DNA from: Apis mellifera
Taxonomy: Eukaryota; Arthropoda; Insecta; Hymenoptera; Apidae
NCBI RefSeq assembly: GCF_003254395.2
Contig: NC_037642.1
Coordinates: forward strand, 11,980,736-12,044,735
Length of the DNA: 64,000 bases
Direction of reading: 5' to 3'
Part shown: positions 39,418 to 53,000 of the stretch, in pieces
How positions within the stretch are numbered: position 1 is the first letter of the stretch
How the letters are laid out: every line of letters begins with the position of its first letter
Program-made: the position numbers and the translations under genes
The notes under the pieces: model-generated
What the model saw: the letters and a program-made list of their open reading frames with translations, nothing else
What the model was told of the DNA's origin: nothing
Database searches by the model: none

Positions 39418-40560
39418 TGTTTTAAAATCTACAAAGAGAATTTTTATATTTTTTAATTTTATTTTTTTTTTAATCTAATCTTTTAATCTAATTAAATCTA
39501 TTTTCAATATTTTATAAATACAATTATATATTTTATCAAAAATATTAGTAATAAAATTATTTGTAATGATTTAAACATTATATAATTTTTTTATAAATAA
39601 TTATTAATATAATTTCATACAATTTGTAAAAAATATATAGAATATTCAGATTCAATTTTATTCAATTTATACTTATAAAAATTAGAATAAAATATATATT
39701 ATGAATATGCATATAATCAATATGTGAATTAGACTTTCAATGGACAATATTTTTAAAAAATAAAACACATTTATAAGTACAGGAATTTCTGTTAATATAT
39801 AAGTATATTTTAGTAAATATTTTATTCTTATTCGTAAATACGAGATAATAAAAAAACATAATAATAATAATAATAATTAGATTGAATTACTCAAGTCTTA
39901 ATATTAACACATAAAATAAGAAATTAAAAATTATTATCTTATTTATATATTACATATTTTTTGTAAAATATTTAAAATAATTAATAGCAATTAAATTTTA
40001 TATATAAAAATTAAAATTATAACTCAAAGATGTCGTTTGCTGTAAATAAATTTATTGCACAATAATATATTTTAATTTTAATAATTTACATATTTCATAT
40101 ATAATGAAGCAAATATTAATTTATCTTTATATATCATATTTTATATTAATAAAATAAACCATAAAATATAAGAAATTTTGTTTTTTATAAGAGATATATA
40201 ACAAAGCGTATTCTTCGTAAGGATTCGTCATTAAAAATTCGGACCTACCTTATAAAACGAAGATATAGGAGAATATCTTTTGACAGAATGTTCTTAGAAA
40301 AATGTTGATTCAGTTCATTCGAAATATTCACGTAACCAAACTGTAAGGTCTGTTATGACCTTTCAGTGGCCGTTGAATCGTTTACATTTAATTTTCAAAT
40401 GTAAGTTCTCTTTACAACCGTCAAGCTAAAAGCAAACAAAAAGACAACTATATCTTTCGAAACTACGAATTTCTGAACCCGGTCAATGTTGCAGTTTGCT
40501 ACTTCCGTCGATAGATGGTACTAAAAGCCAATTTCTTTTGTTCTGAATCTTATGCTTCAT
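39418..40560 (-). promoter_or_regulatory. Mini spindles 5' UTR intron and promoter region
   Basis: The ATG exon has an acceptor (CTTTGTAG) and probably extends to 39428. Upstream, a minus-strand donor (TTATAAG then GTAGGTCC) at 40248 marks the end of a non-coding first exon beginning somewhere in the less A/T-rich stretch 40249-40560. That stretch contains an inverted pair of nuclear-receptor-like half-sites, AAGGTCTGTTATGACCTT at 40345-40362. The intron between is plain A/T-rich sequence. The promoter role is inferred from position. Confidence 0.5.
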
Positions 40561-40569
40561 TCTTTTAAC

Positions 40570-42300
40570 CTCGTTTTGCAATATAAAAATTCTTTAGTTT
40601 TTTAGTAGTTTCATATATTCTTATCAGATAACAATAAATGATCATATATTGAAATTTACAATTTAATCTTTTTTTCTTTTATTTCTAATTTCATAAAAAA
40701 ATATATAAAATATTTTAATAATATGTGGTTACAAATATAATATAAATAATAATATTTATTAAATAATAATATTAAAATTTTTTTAATTGTATATTACACA
40801 TAATACATTCTATTATATATGTATGTAATTTTGCATTATTGATTCATAAATTCACTTACAATGTTTTTATTGACATATATTATAATATTATATTTTATTC
40901 TTACAATTTATAAATATTTAACAAAATAAATATATAGATTATAAAATCTTGTATTTTATGCAATTATTATAATAATACTTACCTAAATATTAAATAAAAA
41001 TTAATTATTAATTATTTTATTCAACTTAATTTGAAATCTTAATATACAATATCAAAAATAAAGATTTCATAAAAATTTTATAGCTAAAATATATTTATAC
41101 AGTTTTATATATATATATATATATATATCTATGTACGTATATATAACGTTATATATTATTATATCTAAATATGATTACAAATTTTTATATATTTTCATAA
41201 ATTATTTATAACTTATAATATTATTAATATAATAGTTTTATAATTATTTTTAATAATATCATCATTAAATTAATATAAATTTCATATATCGTAGAATGTT
41301 TATACATATAATATAAATATAAAATACATATAATATATATATTGCACGTGTACGCACGCGCGCGCGTGTTCATACACATATTGAATTTAATATATATACT
41401 TTTAAAATATATATATTTATATTATATCTGTTATAAAAATTGAATCTAATTATATTTCTAATAGCTTAAATTGGATAGATATTTATAATTAATAATAATA
41501 TATAACAGTATTTATAATATATTAATAATATTAGTAAATATTTAGAATAACATTTTCTTATAATTATTTGAATATTTAATTTTTTAATTATAATTAAATG
41601 TAATAACAAATTTTATTTGCTAGTTATAATATTATATAAAAATTAAAAATAAATATTATTCAATAATTCATTTGTTAAAGTATTAAACACGTTATTGAAT
41701 TATAAATATGAAATAATAAATTATTTTAGCACATTACCAATAAAGAAAATTTATGTTAAATGTAACAATAATTTATTTGAAATATTATGTTAATAGTACA
41801 TTTATAATCTATAAGTAATACTTATACATATATATAAAGTATATATGTATATAAACAAATAAGTAATACTTATATGATAATAAAAACTTACTTGAATCTA
41901 TAAAATACAATGATATATAAAATGAATCTATAAAATACATTCTTTTATGCTGAAACTCTTTTATGTGATATATAAATAAATTAATACATTACTTTCAAGA
42001 ATAATTGCTAATTTTTATATAATTAATACTAGTAAAATGTATAAAATGAATATATTCTATATTATAAGAAAGCAATAAAAAATAATAAATTTTGTCATAA
42101 ATAAATAAAGATAATACATATATGTACTTATTTTTATATAAATGTATATAAATATTGGTATTTTAAATCTAATAATGCTTTAAGAATCAAATATTTTATA
42201 CATATACATATATGCTTAGAAATAGGTTTGGAAAATACCAGAAACATATTCATATATTTTTTTAAAAGTTTATTTATCCTAAGAGATATACAAAACAAAC
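40570..42300. other. Gene-free A/T spacer
   Basis: No coding exon was seen on either strand. It holds a TA run at about 41108-41128 and an alternating CACGTGTACGCACGCGCGCG tract at 41344-41372, another possible Z-DNA former. Confidence 0.6.
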
Positions 42301-44045
42301 ATTTCTTTTGTAACTGTTATAATTCCCCTATAATAACACAGAAAATTCTGCCATAATTTTCAATATCTGTTTTATTAATTATCTCCATCAAATGGATATT
42401 TTTGTATCAGTACAATTCATTTTAACCAGCTATGTTAAAATTATGCACATCTGCAAATCAGTATTAAAATATTACAATTTCATATTTTACAGTATTCGTC
42501 CTCTAGCTCCCTCTAGAACAGGTTCTTGCTTATATAATCACATAATTATCCATTATATGACAATGTGCCAGGGGAGATGAAAAGCTTTTATGTCAAAAAG
42601 TAGTACTGCTGAGCCAAATCAAGGTGCAAGTCAGTCTGACTGTAAAGAAGCCTCTTGTATATTCATTTTGCATACCAATCTTGGCCACGAAATTTATATT
42701 TGCATTACTTAGCCTGTTTTTTTTTTTTTTTTTTTTTTTGGTATGCTTTTTACACAGTTGACTCTAATCTCAATGATTAAGTTCTGTACATACTAGGATC
42801 TAGGAATGTTAATATTACAAGAAACCACAATAATTTATTATAATACAGCCTGCTGTACACCAGATGACTCGAGGCAATACAAGACACGCCTTATTTCTTA
42901 CTTTCTTAAATGATGAACGGAATCACACGATTCTGAAAGGATTTTAACGTATTTATTTTATTGGAAAATGAATATGAGAGGGAGAATGACGATGGTAAGG
43001 GCAGGGACTACTTCAATTTGTTAAAACTCAAAATTCTATTTTAGTTTGTCTTTAACGACTGTCATTAATTTCGATAAGAACAAAAATTCATTATTTTATA
43101 CGATTATAAAAAAATTGAAATTATATGACTAAGATAACATAAAAGCAAAGTTTTTCATCAATTATATAAAATAAATTGAACTGTTTTTATGCTCCACTTT
43201 CTTGCGAATAGAAGTTATTCACACTTTATATCTTTTACAATAGTACTTTACAATACCACTGCTCCATGGCTGGGTTATCGTCCCAATTTTGATTTCATAA
43301 AGTTGTGAATTAGATATTTTGTTTCGATTTCAATTACTTATAAGCTATAAGGCTCAATCTCATGGTTTAGAATACATTGTTTGTGGAAACTATCACATAT
43401 TGACGCAGATGTAGAATCGAAGTTGCATAAAATATATACTTATCCTAATACTTACAACTATACGACACATAGTTAAATCAATTACATTCATACAAAGCAG
43501 CCCCATGCCCCACCTGCGACATATTTGATTTAAAGAAATCTTCTGTACAAGGATATACAATAAGTCTTCTTACACTGGCAGCGAATGAACTGAACTGATA
43601 AAATCGAACTGTTTTCGCCATGAACGAATGATACCGCCCAACTATGGAGCCGCCGTATCCTTATAACTAAGTCAATTTTTAACATAGTTTGGACACAATG
43701 TCAACAATGATTGAGCCCCTGCGCCTTCCACCTGATAGAAAGTGGGCACCATATCTTTTCATTCTGCTATCCTACGCCATTTTACATGTTACTATCAATA
43801 TGTTAAAATACAAATATCATTCATACGATCTTCTCTCACATCTGTCATACATACAATTTTAAAATAATTATTATAATCGCGGGTATTTAATTATTATTGT
43901 AAATAATCAGGGACTGGTGATTAGTTATTTGTTTTCCTAGTGGTGTAAGTACGCTCACGCTAAGATCAATGGTACGTACAGTAGGTGAGGTATGCTTTCA
44001 GGATCAAGGACACGGGGTGATAGATGAAATTTTGTCGTGCATCCG
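42301..44045 (-). other. Probable long Dsp1 3' UTR
   Basis: This stretch after the Dsp1 stop is much more complex and G/C-richer than the spacer beyond it, with no coding frame, as expected for a conserved 3' UTR of about 1.7 kb. It contains a run of 23 T at 42717-42739 (A on the transcript), a small perfect palindrome AGTCAGTCTGACT near 42630, and minus-strand AATAAA-type motifs near 42950 and 42370. The true 3' end is uncertain. Confidence 0.5.
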
Positions 44046-47000
44046 CTATTCATCATCTTCTTTATATTCTTCTTCACTGTCACTTTTTACAGTATTTGCT
44101 GGAACTCCTACTACAGGTGCACCATCTTTCATTTTCTTTTTGTACGCAGTCATTTCCTAAATACAATATATTTATAAATAAATATTTTAAAATAAATATT
44201 TTCAAATGAATAATTTGAAAATATTTTTAAATCAAATATATTATATATACTCTTTCATATCGAGCCTTATCCTTTTCCGCCATAGCCTCATATTTAGATT
44301 TGGTTTCAGGATCTGCATCTGACCATTTTTTACCAAGTTCCTTAGCAATATCACCTACACCAAATTCAGGATTTAGCATTTTTACTTTTCCACGTTCATC
44401 ATTACAGAACCAGAAAAATGCAGATCTATAAGATAAAATATGATTTATGTATATAATAATATGATAAGTATGATTTTTTAAATTACACTTATATATATAT
44501 AAAAATAAATTAAAATTAAAAATAATTAAATATATATATATATATATATACAAAAAATATATTATATATTTAATTTATATAATATTATTAAAAAAAAGAA
44601 ATCATATTTAAATCATATTTACTTACAGTGATCTTTTAGGAGCATTATGATCTTTGATGTGTTTGCGCTTTTTGCCTCTGCCTTTACTTTCTCCTTTTGG
44701 TGGTGTATAATTTTGCATCTCTGCATCATATCTTTTTTTATCTTTTTCTGCCATTTCATGAAAACGTTTCTTTTCTTTATCTGACATAGTCTACAAACAT
44801 ATAGTAAATATTTAATTATAAATATATGTTATAAATATAAGAATATTTTATTTTGATTTCAAAATATATATATATATATATTTAGCAGTATAAATATTCA
44901 CTTATAAATCTATTCATTCAATATTTTGAAAATTGTAAATATATCATATATTATATATATGTATAATAATATATAATAGTATAATTAACTAATATATAAA
45001 AAACATTAATAAAATACGACATATTAAATTTTTTAAATGTCGTTTTTTAAATGATTTTTTTATTTATATTTATACCATATATTATCATTTAAAAAATATT
45101 TAATAAAAATTATCAAAATTTTTTTTTCATTATGTTATTATAATTATATAATATATTACAATATTACAGATATAATTAGAAAATTATTTAATTATATTAT
45201 ATATTTTTAAATTTTACAATTGATATAATCATTTTAGTAAGATAATAAAAATCAATATCTTCAATTTTGAATACCATCTGTACTTTAAAAGAAAGAAGTA
45301 CAGAAAATCTCGCTTTTCAAAGAATAGAATAACCAGATGTTAGAAGAGTACCTGTTCAAAATGACATTTCACATTTGTAGAACTTGTGAACAAAAAATAC
45401 ATTTCTTATTTTATTACAAAGTTTGCAATATATATCTATACATGCGTTTTTATAAATTTTTATCAACAATTAGTTAATAATCGTAATAATTATTACGAAA
45501 AATTATTTTTAAATAAAATAAATCAATTCGAATCAATATATTTTAATATTTTTAACTTGTTAAATTTTTAAAAAATTTAATAAAAATAATAATGTTATTA
45601 TTTATTTATTATTGAATAATTATTAATGAAAATTTATAAATTTATAAATTTTAATGTATTATTTTTATTTATAAAAAGAAAAATATCAAGCAAAGAATTT
45701 GGGAGATATTAAAGGACATACATGTGAATAACACATTATTAGCTTTTTGACATAATGTTTGTTATATATAAGGGACAAAATCTAAGAAACAACGAGTTGT
45801 AAACCGGTCTTAGTTTTAATCTTAGTCGTGACAAGATCATAGGTATATGATTAACCGTTAATCCGAATGTTCTTGATCAGATCATGTCAAAACTAGTTTT
45901 CTGACTAGAATTTAGGTAAGGTTCACATATTCAAGCACGTATTGAACGCAAGTTTTAATAATATTCTATAAAAATTATATTTTAATATATATCGAGTTCT
46001 ATTTATTAAAATAAATGTTCAATGTATTGCATTTTAAAAAAAAAATTAGCATTTAATTTTATTCTTATGTAAAATATTCTCCTCTTCTCTTTTTCCCTCA
46101 TTAATTAAAATATTTTCCATTAATTGTAAATAATTTCGTTTTTTCAAGTTTATAAAATCTTGTATTCGAAATGATTCTGTTAAGAGTTTGTCTTATACTA
46201 CATGAAAAGATACGGGTAAGTTATCTTCAAAGAAATCAACGCATAATAACTCCAGATGAGGTCAGTTAACTGTAAATTACTACTTAAATTAGTTACACTT
46301 TTACTCCGGCGAACAACACCAGAAACTATTATTATTTCCTGAAACATGTTTAACAAACTAATTATAATGAAGATTACTTATATTTAAAAAGACTATGCAA
46401 AGAATTATCTTAACAGAAATATATTTTAATTTGATTGAAATTTTTTAAAATCTTATTTTTTTTTTTTGTTTAAAATTATATCTTTACAATATGTAATCCA
46501 TCATTGATTCCTTTTAACATTATGGTTATTTATTTATAACAATAATGTAGTATGTTAAAAATACTTGGGATTAAAAAAAATTAATAAACAATTAAAAAAA
46601 TAACTTAAGAATTACCGTGACTAATTTGATATCTTTAATTAATTAATATTTAATTAATTTAATTAAGTATTCATATTTTAGAAGTTGATAAAAATTATTG
46701 GATAATTAATTGGATAATTCTTTAATTAAATTAAACAGCAAATTGTAAAAAAAATAAATTCCTTACCTTCCACCTCATTGCACACTTTTTAGAAAATTCC
46801 CGAAAGACAATCTTCTCCTCGGGGTGTTTCTTTTTATGTTCCTGTCGACACGTTTGTACGAAGAACGCATATGCGGTCATCCGTCCCCTTGGCTTTGAAT
46901 CTTTTCCTCTCGGCATATTGTCTCGCTGTTGTAAACTCTGAGCGTTATTTTGCTGAAGATTATTTTGTTGCGATAACTGTTGTATCTGGTGCTGTAATGA

Positions 47001-50000
47001 AATAATCAAAGAATATAATTATTAAAAACTTAATGTAACAATCAATGTCCCTCGTTTAAAAGATATTTTCCAAAAACAAGAAAAAAAAAAAAAAAGAGAA
47101 ACATTTACTTATGTTTTACATTGAATGTAAAACGAGAAGATTAAAAAATTTTTTTTCTTTCTCTTGCAAAAATATTACAATTCATCATTGTAAAAAATGA
47201 TATGTTAATTCAAAATTCTATGTTTTAATGTTTTATATTTTTCCATAATTTTCTTCTAGTTTATATATTATAATTTTTAATTATTTTTAACTTCACATAT
47301 ATATATATACATATATGTGTATATATAAATTGTTAAAATGCCTAAACAGAGATTAAAAGTCATTTGTAAAATCGTATTTTCGAGGAAATGTATATATATA
47401 TATATTTTAAAATATCGAATAATTAGTTTGTACAAAGGCGCATCTACATATATGATTTATGTTAGTTTAACCCATTACTACTGTAACGTGCACTATATTG
47501 TCAATGATTACTCTATTTCTAATATTCGAATTCCGAAAGATAAAATAATTTATTTCTAATCAGATTTCTTCCCTATATATAAAGCATATTGCTTCGTACA
47601 GACTAAAATAATACTAGGCGCATAATATATTGCGTGCAGCTACGTTATAATTCTAGAAGCTAGGTAAGTTAAGATTCTATTCTAAAAAAATAAAATCCTT
47701 TCGTATAACTTTATAATTTATCCAATTGTTCTAGATAAATCTTAGATAAAAAAAAAAGTAACATTATGTATATTAGTAATATAAGTTTATAATTTATCAA
47801 ATTGTTCTAGATAAATCTTACAAATTTATTATAAATATTATATTACTAATCTATATCTGTTACTTCTTTTATGAAAAATAACATTTATCTATATTTTACA
47901 TATAGATAACAAATATTTATCTAAACAATATTTTGTTCAAAGTTAATATTTTAAATTATATTCACACATCATATAATTATATGATAAGAATATATTTATT
48001 ATAGATATGTTTCTAAACCTTAAATAAATAATTAATCAATTATTATCAAACTAAACAGAATAGAAGTATACTATTATTAATAACACTATATTATTATTTC
48101 AAAATTATTTTAAACTGCAATTTTTGTAATTCTAAATAAAAAAAATATTTAATATTAAATATGAAAACTAACATTCTCATTTCATATAGAATCTCATTTT
48201 AAGAATTCCTTAAAATATATTTGATGTAACATATTTATTGAAAAAAAAAAATAAATAAAATCTTTTTCTTTTTTAAAATATTTTAAAACTATACAATTTG
48301 TACTTATAAATAACTTATAATACTAACATATAACTTATAAATAATATAAAAAATGTGTATAAATATTCAATAATTATGAAAAATAATTATTGTAATAAGT
48401 TATATAAATCTCATTCAAATTCATAAAAATAGATAATTAAAAACAAATGAAAATGATTTATATATACATAATTTAATTTTATCACATGAAATTGAAGATG
48501 TGCTAAATCAATAATTGTAATATTAAAAAAAGATAATTCATATAATAATAAAGAGAAGATATCATGAAAAAATTTTCGAAAAAAACGAATAAAAGAGTAT
48601 AAAAAAGTTAAAATTTTGCGAACATAATATTCGTAATGAACACTGATGTACAAACTTCATTAAATGAGATCGTGTTTTCGGCATCAACTAAAATTACTTT
48701 TAGATTGCATGTTACTATGTGTATATATCTAACAAACATTTACCCGTACGGTCAAATAGAAATTGATACCTATCCCATCTGTTTAATATTAGAGTTTAGT
48801 TCAATCATCGAATCTAATTGATATAAATTATAGAAAAAAAAAATTTCAGTTGATTTGAATAAAAAAAGTTTATTTTCAATATCTTGAAATTTTTTTATTT
48901 CTATATATCTTTAAAATATTTATTTTTTTTTTCTAAATCACATTATTATTATTCAATTATTTTATAAAAAGGAATTTTTCTTATTTTAACTTTAATTTCA
49001 ATCTGTAGTTAAAAATAATTTATCTTTATGGATTTATTTACACATTTCTTTAAATTTTAATGGTTAAACAAATTTATGTGTAAAATTTTCAATTTTATCT
49101 CTTCTATATTCATACATAAATAAAGAAAATCGCATAAAATATGAAATAAAATATCAAATGCCAAGTAAAGGAAACTAAATAAAATTAAATAAAATTAATT
49201 TTTTTTTATTTATAAAATACTATTTACTTAATGATAAGAATTTATTTTTAATTTAAATCATTAAAATATTTTTCCAGTTTAAAATTATGTAACTAATTAG
49301 CATTTTAAATAATTTTTTATCGCGTAAATTATATCTGCATTAGTCAATCAATAAACTATCAATCAGAATCAATACAATGTCTTCGAATCGATGAAATAAC
49401 TACTCGAATATATTAAAGAAAAAAAAAAGAATATATATAAGAATTTTAACAAAAAAAAAAAAAATAAATAAAAAAAATTAATTTTAGAAATATTCCAAAA
49501 AATTTTAAAGTGCAATTTTAATTTTTTTCGGAATTCTAAAAATATCTATGAAACTAAAATATAATATTTATTGGGTTTTATATAAAATAAAATTTTCTAT
49601 ATGTTTAACATAATTCAGCAGCTAATATATAGTAAATTATTTTTTATTTTATTCTTTTTAATGATGAAAATTCAGTTAAAGAATAAATTTTCATATACAA
49701 ATAAATAAGAGATATAAAAATTAATCACAATTTATCAAATAATTTAAATATACAATTTCTCTCATTGATATTAATTTAATTTGAATTAAAATTCAAAAAT
49801 TCAAAAGTTCAAAAATTTATATTACTTTAATTAAAATATATTATCAACAGCTAATTTTAATAATTTTAATAGTATTTTAAAAAGTAGAAATTTAATCAAC
49901 CATTTTAAAAATTAGAAATATCTTTTTATCTTTAAATAAATGCTAATATCGTTTCTAATTATATAGATATACTTTCTATTTAATCACATTCTACTTTATA

Positions 50001-53000
50001 TAAAAATTTTTGGTTTTTAAATCAAAACTGGAATTCGAACTAAAATTCTTAATTCATATTAGAGTGTATAATTAGTATTTTTTTCAATAAATATTTCAAA
50101 TATAATATAAAATTGAACTATTGATTATTTTCCAATATCAAAATACATACATTCAGTATAACCTACAAAATGTTAACTCTTGAAATTTCTATAAAATTCA
50201 ACGAAATGAATTATGAAAAATTCTTAGGTTATAAATTTAAAAGAAATTTCAAAATTTCTAAAATTCCAGTAAAAAAAAAAATATAAAATATATATTTTAA
50301 CTATACATTTTTTTAAATTCTTATGAAAACAAATGTTTTAATATCTTAATAAAATTAATCTTGTAAGAAATAATATTTCTCAAGAATATTATCCATTTTT
50401 TTTGAACATATTTCAATTTTAATTCGAAAGAAAAAATAAAAGAGATTTTCTTTAATAATGATATTTAATATTTCGTTCCGAAGAAAAAATTTATTTCTTC
50501 CGTTTACTTCTATATCGCAATAATCTTAAATTTTCGGACAACTTTCTGACTTTCTCTTCGCTTGATAGATACAGACACTTTAATCTTAACTTTCATTCGA
50601 GCTCCGCTTTTAATTTTGCTCCAAATACGTTTTCATGCTTCACAATATTGATTACTTTTTATTGGAATATTGAAAAACCTGAAAATTTTTTAAGAAAGAT
50701 ACTCTTAACAATATGTCTTCGATATTAAGATTAACAAAAATAATTCGTATAATAAATTTTAATATGGTTTTTCTTCTTGTAGGTTTTAATGAATGAAATG
50801 TTCAAATAGAACATTGAGGATATATTAATATAATGTAAATTTATACTTTCAGTACAACAATAAAGATTCTAATACATATTCGCATACATATTCGATAAAA
50901 CAATATCAATTACTTATTGATATTTTCACAAATTTGAATTTACTATAAGATTATGTTTTCTTCTTGATTGTATGATAACATATATATAGTGGCACTCATC
51001 TATTTACTCTTGTACAAATAGTTCTATGGCTAAGATATGTATATGAAGAAAGGTTGCAATTCAAAACAATCTATGTTTTCCTTTTTTTTTTTGCTTTAGT
51101 TTTTAATTCATAAACTAACTGAATCATTAATTTTACGATTAAGAAATACGCAATATATATATATTTAATTTTACTAAACACGCGCATTTCATCTTTAATT
51201 AAAAAATAAATATGAAGTAAAAATTATTAAAACTGATAGAAATAATGACTTGAATTAATCATAAAATATCAAGTAAAAATAACTAAAAATGATTGAAAAA
51301 TTTAAAAAAATATATTGTGCACTTACAATAAGATAAAAATGTTTTTTATTTTTAATAATTATATATTAAAATATTAATTTAAGCAAATAAAATAAAATGC
51401 GATAAAACTATTTCAAAATTCTAAAATATGTAAATCCAATTTCAAATTTGTTAAGATTGAAAAAAATCTTAAATTATCAAAGAAGGATTGTGATATCTTT
51501 CATTTTTTTCTTTAAATCTTAAAATATTTATATAAAAAATTATAATAACATATTTAAATAATTACAATAAAATTTAATAAAACAAAAATTTAAAAAAAAT
51601 AAATTCTAACTTCAAAATTATTAAAAAATAGAATTATTTTTTTTTTGCATTTTCAAATAAAAAAAAATATAAAAAAAATTTAAAAAATATATATATATAT
51701 ATTCGTTTACGAAAAATTTAAATTGTTTAATTTTTAATAAAAGAAGTAAATATTCATTTAAATATTTTTTTTCCGTTATAAATAAATAAAACGAATTGAA
51801 ATCAGAACTTTAAATATGAATTCAAAAAATCAATTCGAATATATCGAAAATATATAATTCGAAATTATTTGCTTATTAATAACAAATATAAGAATAAAAA
51901 GAAAAAGTTTTAAATAAAGTTCGTAATCTGTGAAAAATAAGATTCTTGAAATTTGGTGTTTAATAACCAAATCAATTAATTAAAAAATGGTGTCTCTGTA
52001 TTAAAAATATATGAATTATGAATTAAATTTTTTTTTTAAATTTATTGATTAATATAAATATTAATAAAAAAATATCAAAAATATCATTTTTCTGAAAAGA
52101 AAAACAAAAATTTTTCGTTTTTTGTCGACATGTATGATTAATGAAAAAACATTATTTTATAAAAAAAAACTGAATAGAATGAAGAAGAAAATATTTAAAA
52201 ATTTCGAAGTTCCTCTACAAATTTTTACTTTAGAATATAAAATGATTCGAAAATAATAATTAATTTTAATTTTATCAAAAGAACAATAATTAATTAGAAT
52301 TTCTATTTCCAATCATGAATGTCTAAAATATTTCAATCAAAGGAATCGAAAAAAGAAGGAAACCGGCATGGCAAGAGCCGCTGTACGAACGTACGTACGA
52401 AGAAGGCCGCACGAAACCCGGAATCAATAGCGGACAACGGTCGGTGGGGCAAGAGACGCGAGTCAGGATGAAACGCAGACGATAGTACGAAAGCACGATA
52501 GAAACGGTTATTAAGACTTTTTGAACACAAATCGAATTAAGTATTAATGATTAACTTAATTATCATTCTCTTCTAAGTATAGATCTAAAACTAACATCTT
52601 TGTGTCAAAGTAAAATGATGTATTAAAATTTAATAAAGCTACAAAAAAATTGAAATTTATAAAAATAAATATTTGGTAAAATATTATTAAGTGCATCCTT
52701 TTCACTTTTCCGATTATTAATAATTTAAAAATAAATTAAATAATTTTATTTTTATCTTTGTATTATTCTTTTTTACAATTTTTTTTTTTCTTAATAACAA
52801 AGTAAATAACTCGATAACATGGTTAAAAGCATAATGATTCAAAACATTATTTGAGTCAAAGTATGACAAATGATGATCACATACAACTACTATAACCGAA
52901 CAAAGAATAACAAGAGTTCAAAATTCTTAGAATTATATTAAAGCATGTCTTTATGAAGATATTACTTATAGTTAAGGAGAAATTGAAGTTCAGTCACGTG

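Noticed and set aside
48636..48821. Plus-strand 61-codon frame in Dsp1 intron 1
   Set aside because: The local sequence is less A/T-rich than its neighbours, but there is no family resemblance and no splice context; kept only as an intronic island.
52333..52530. Minus-strand 65-codon frame across the GC island
   Set aside because: An open frame is expected in a short GC-rich segment; the product has no recognisable domain.
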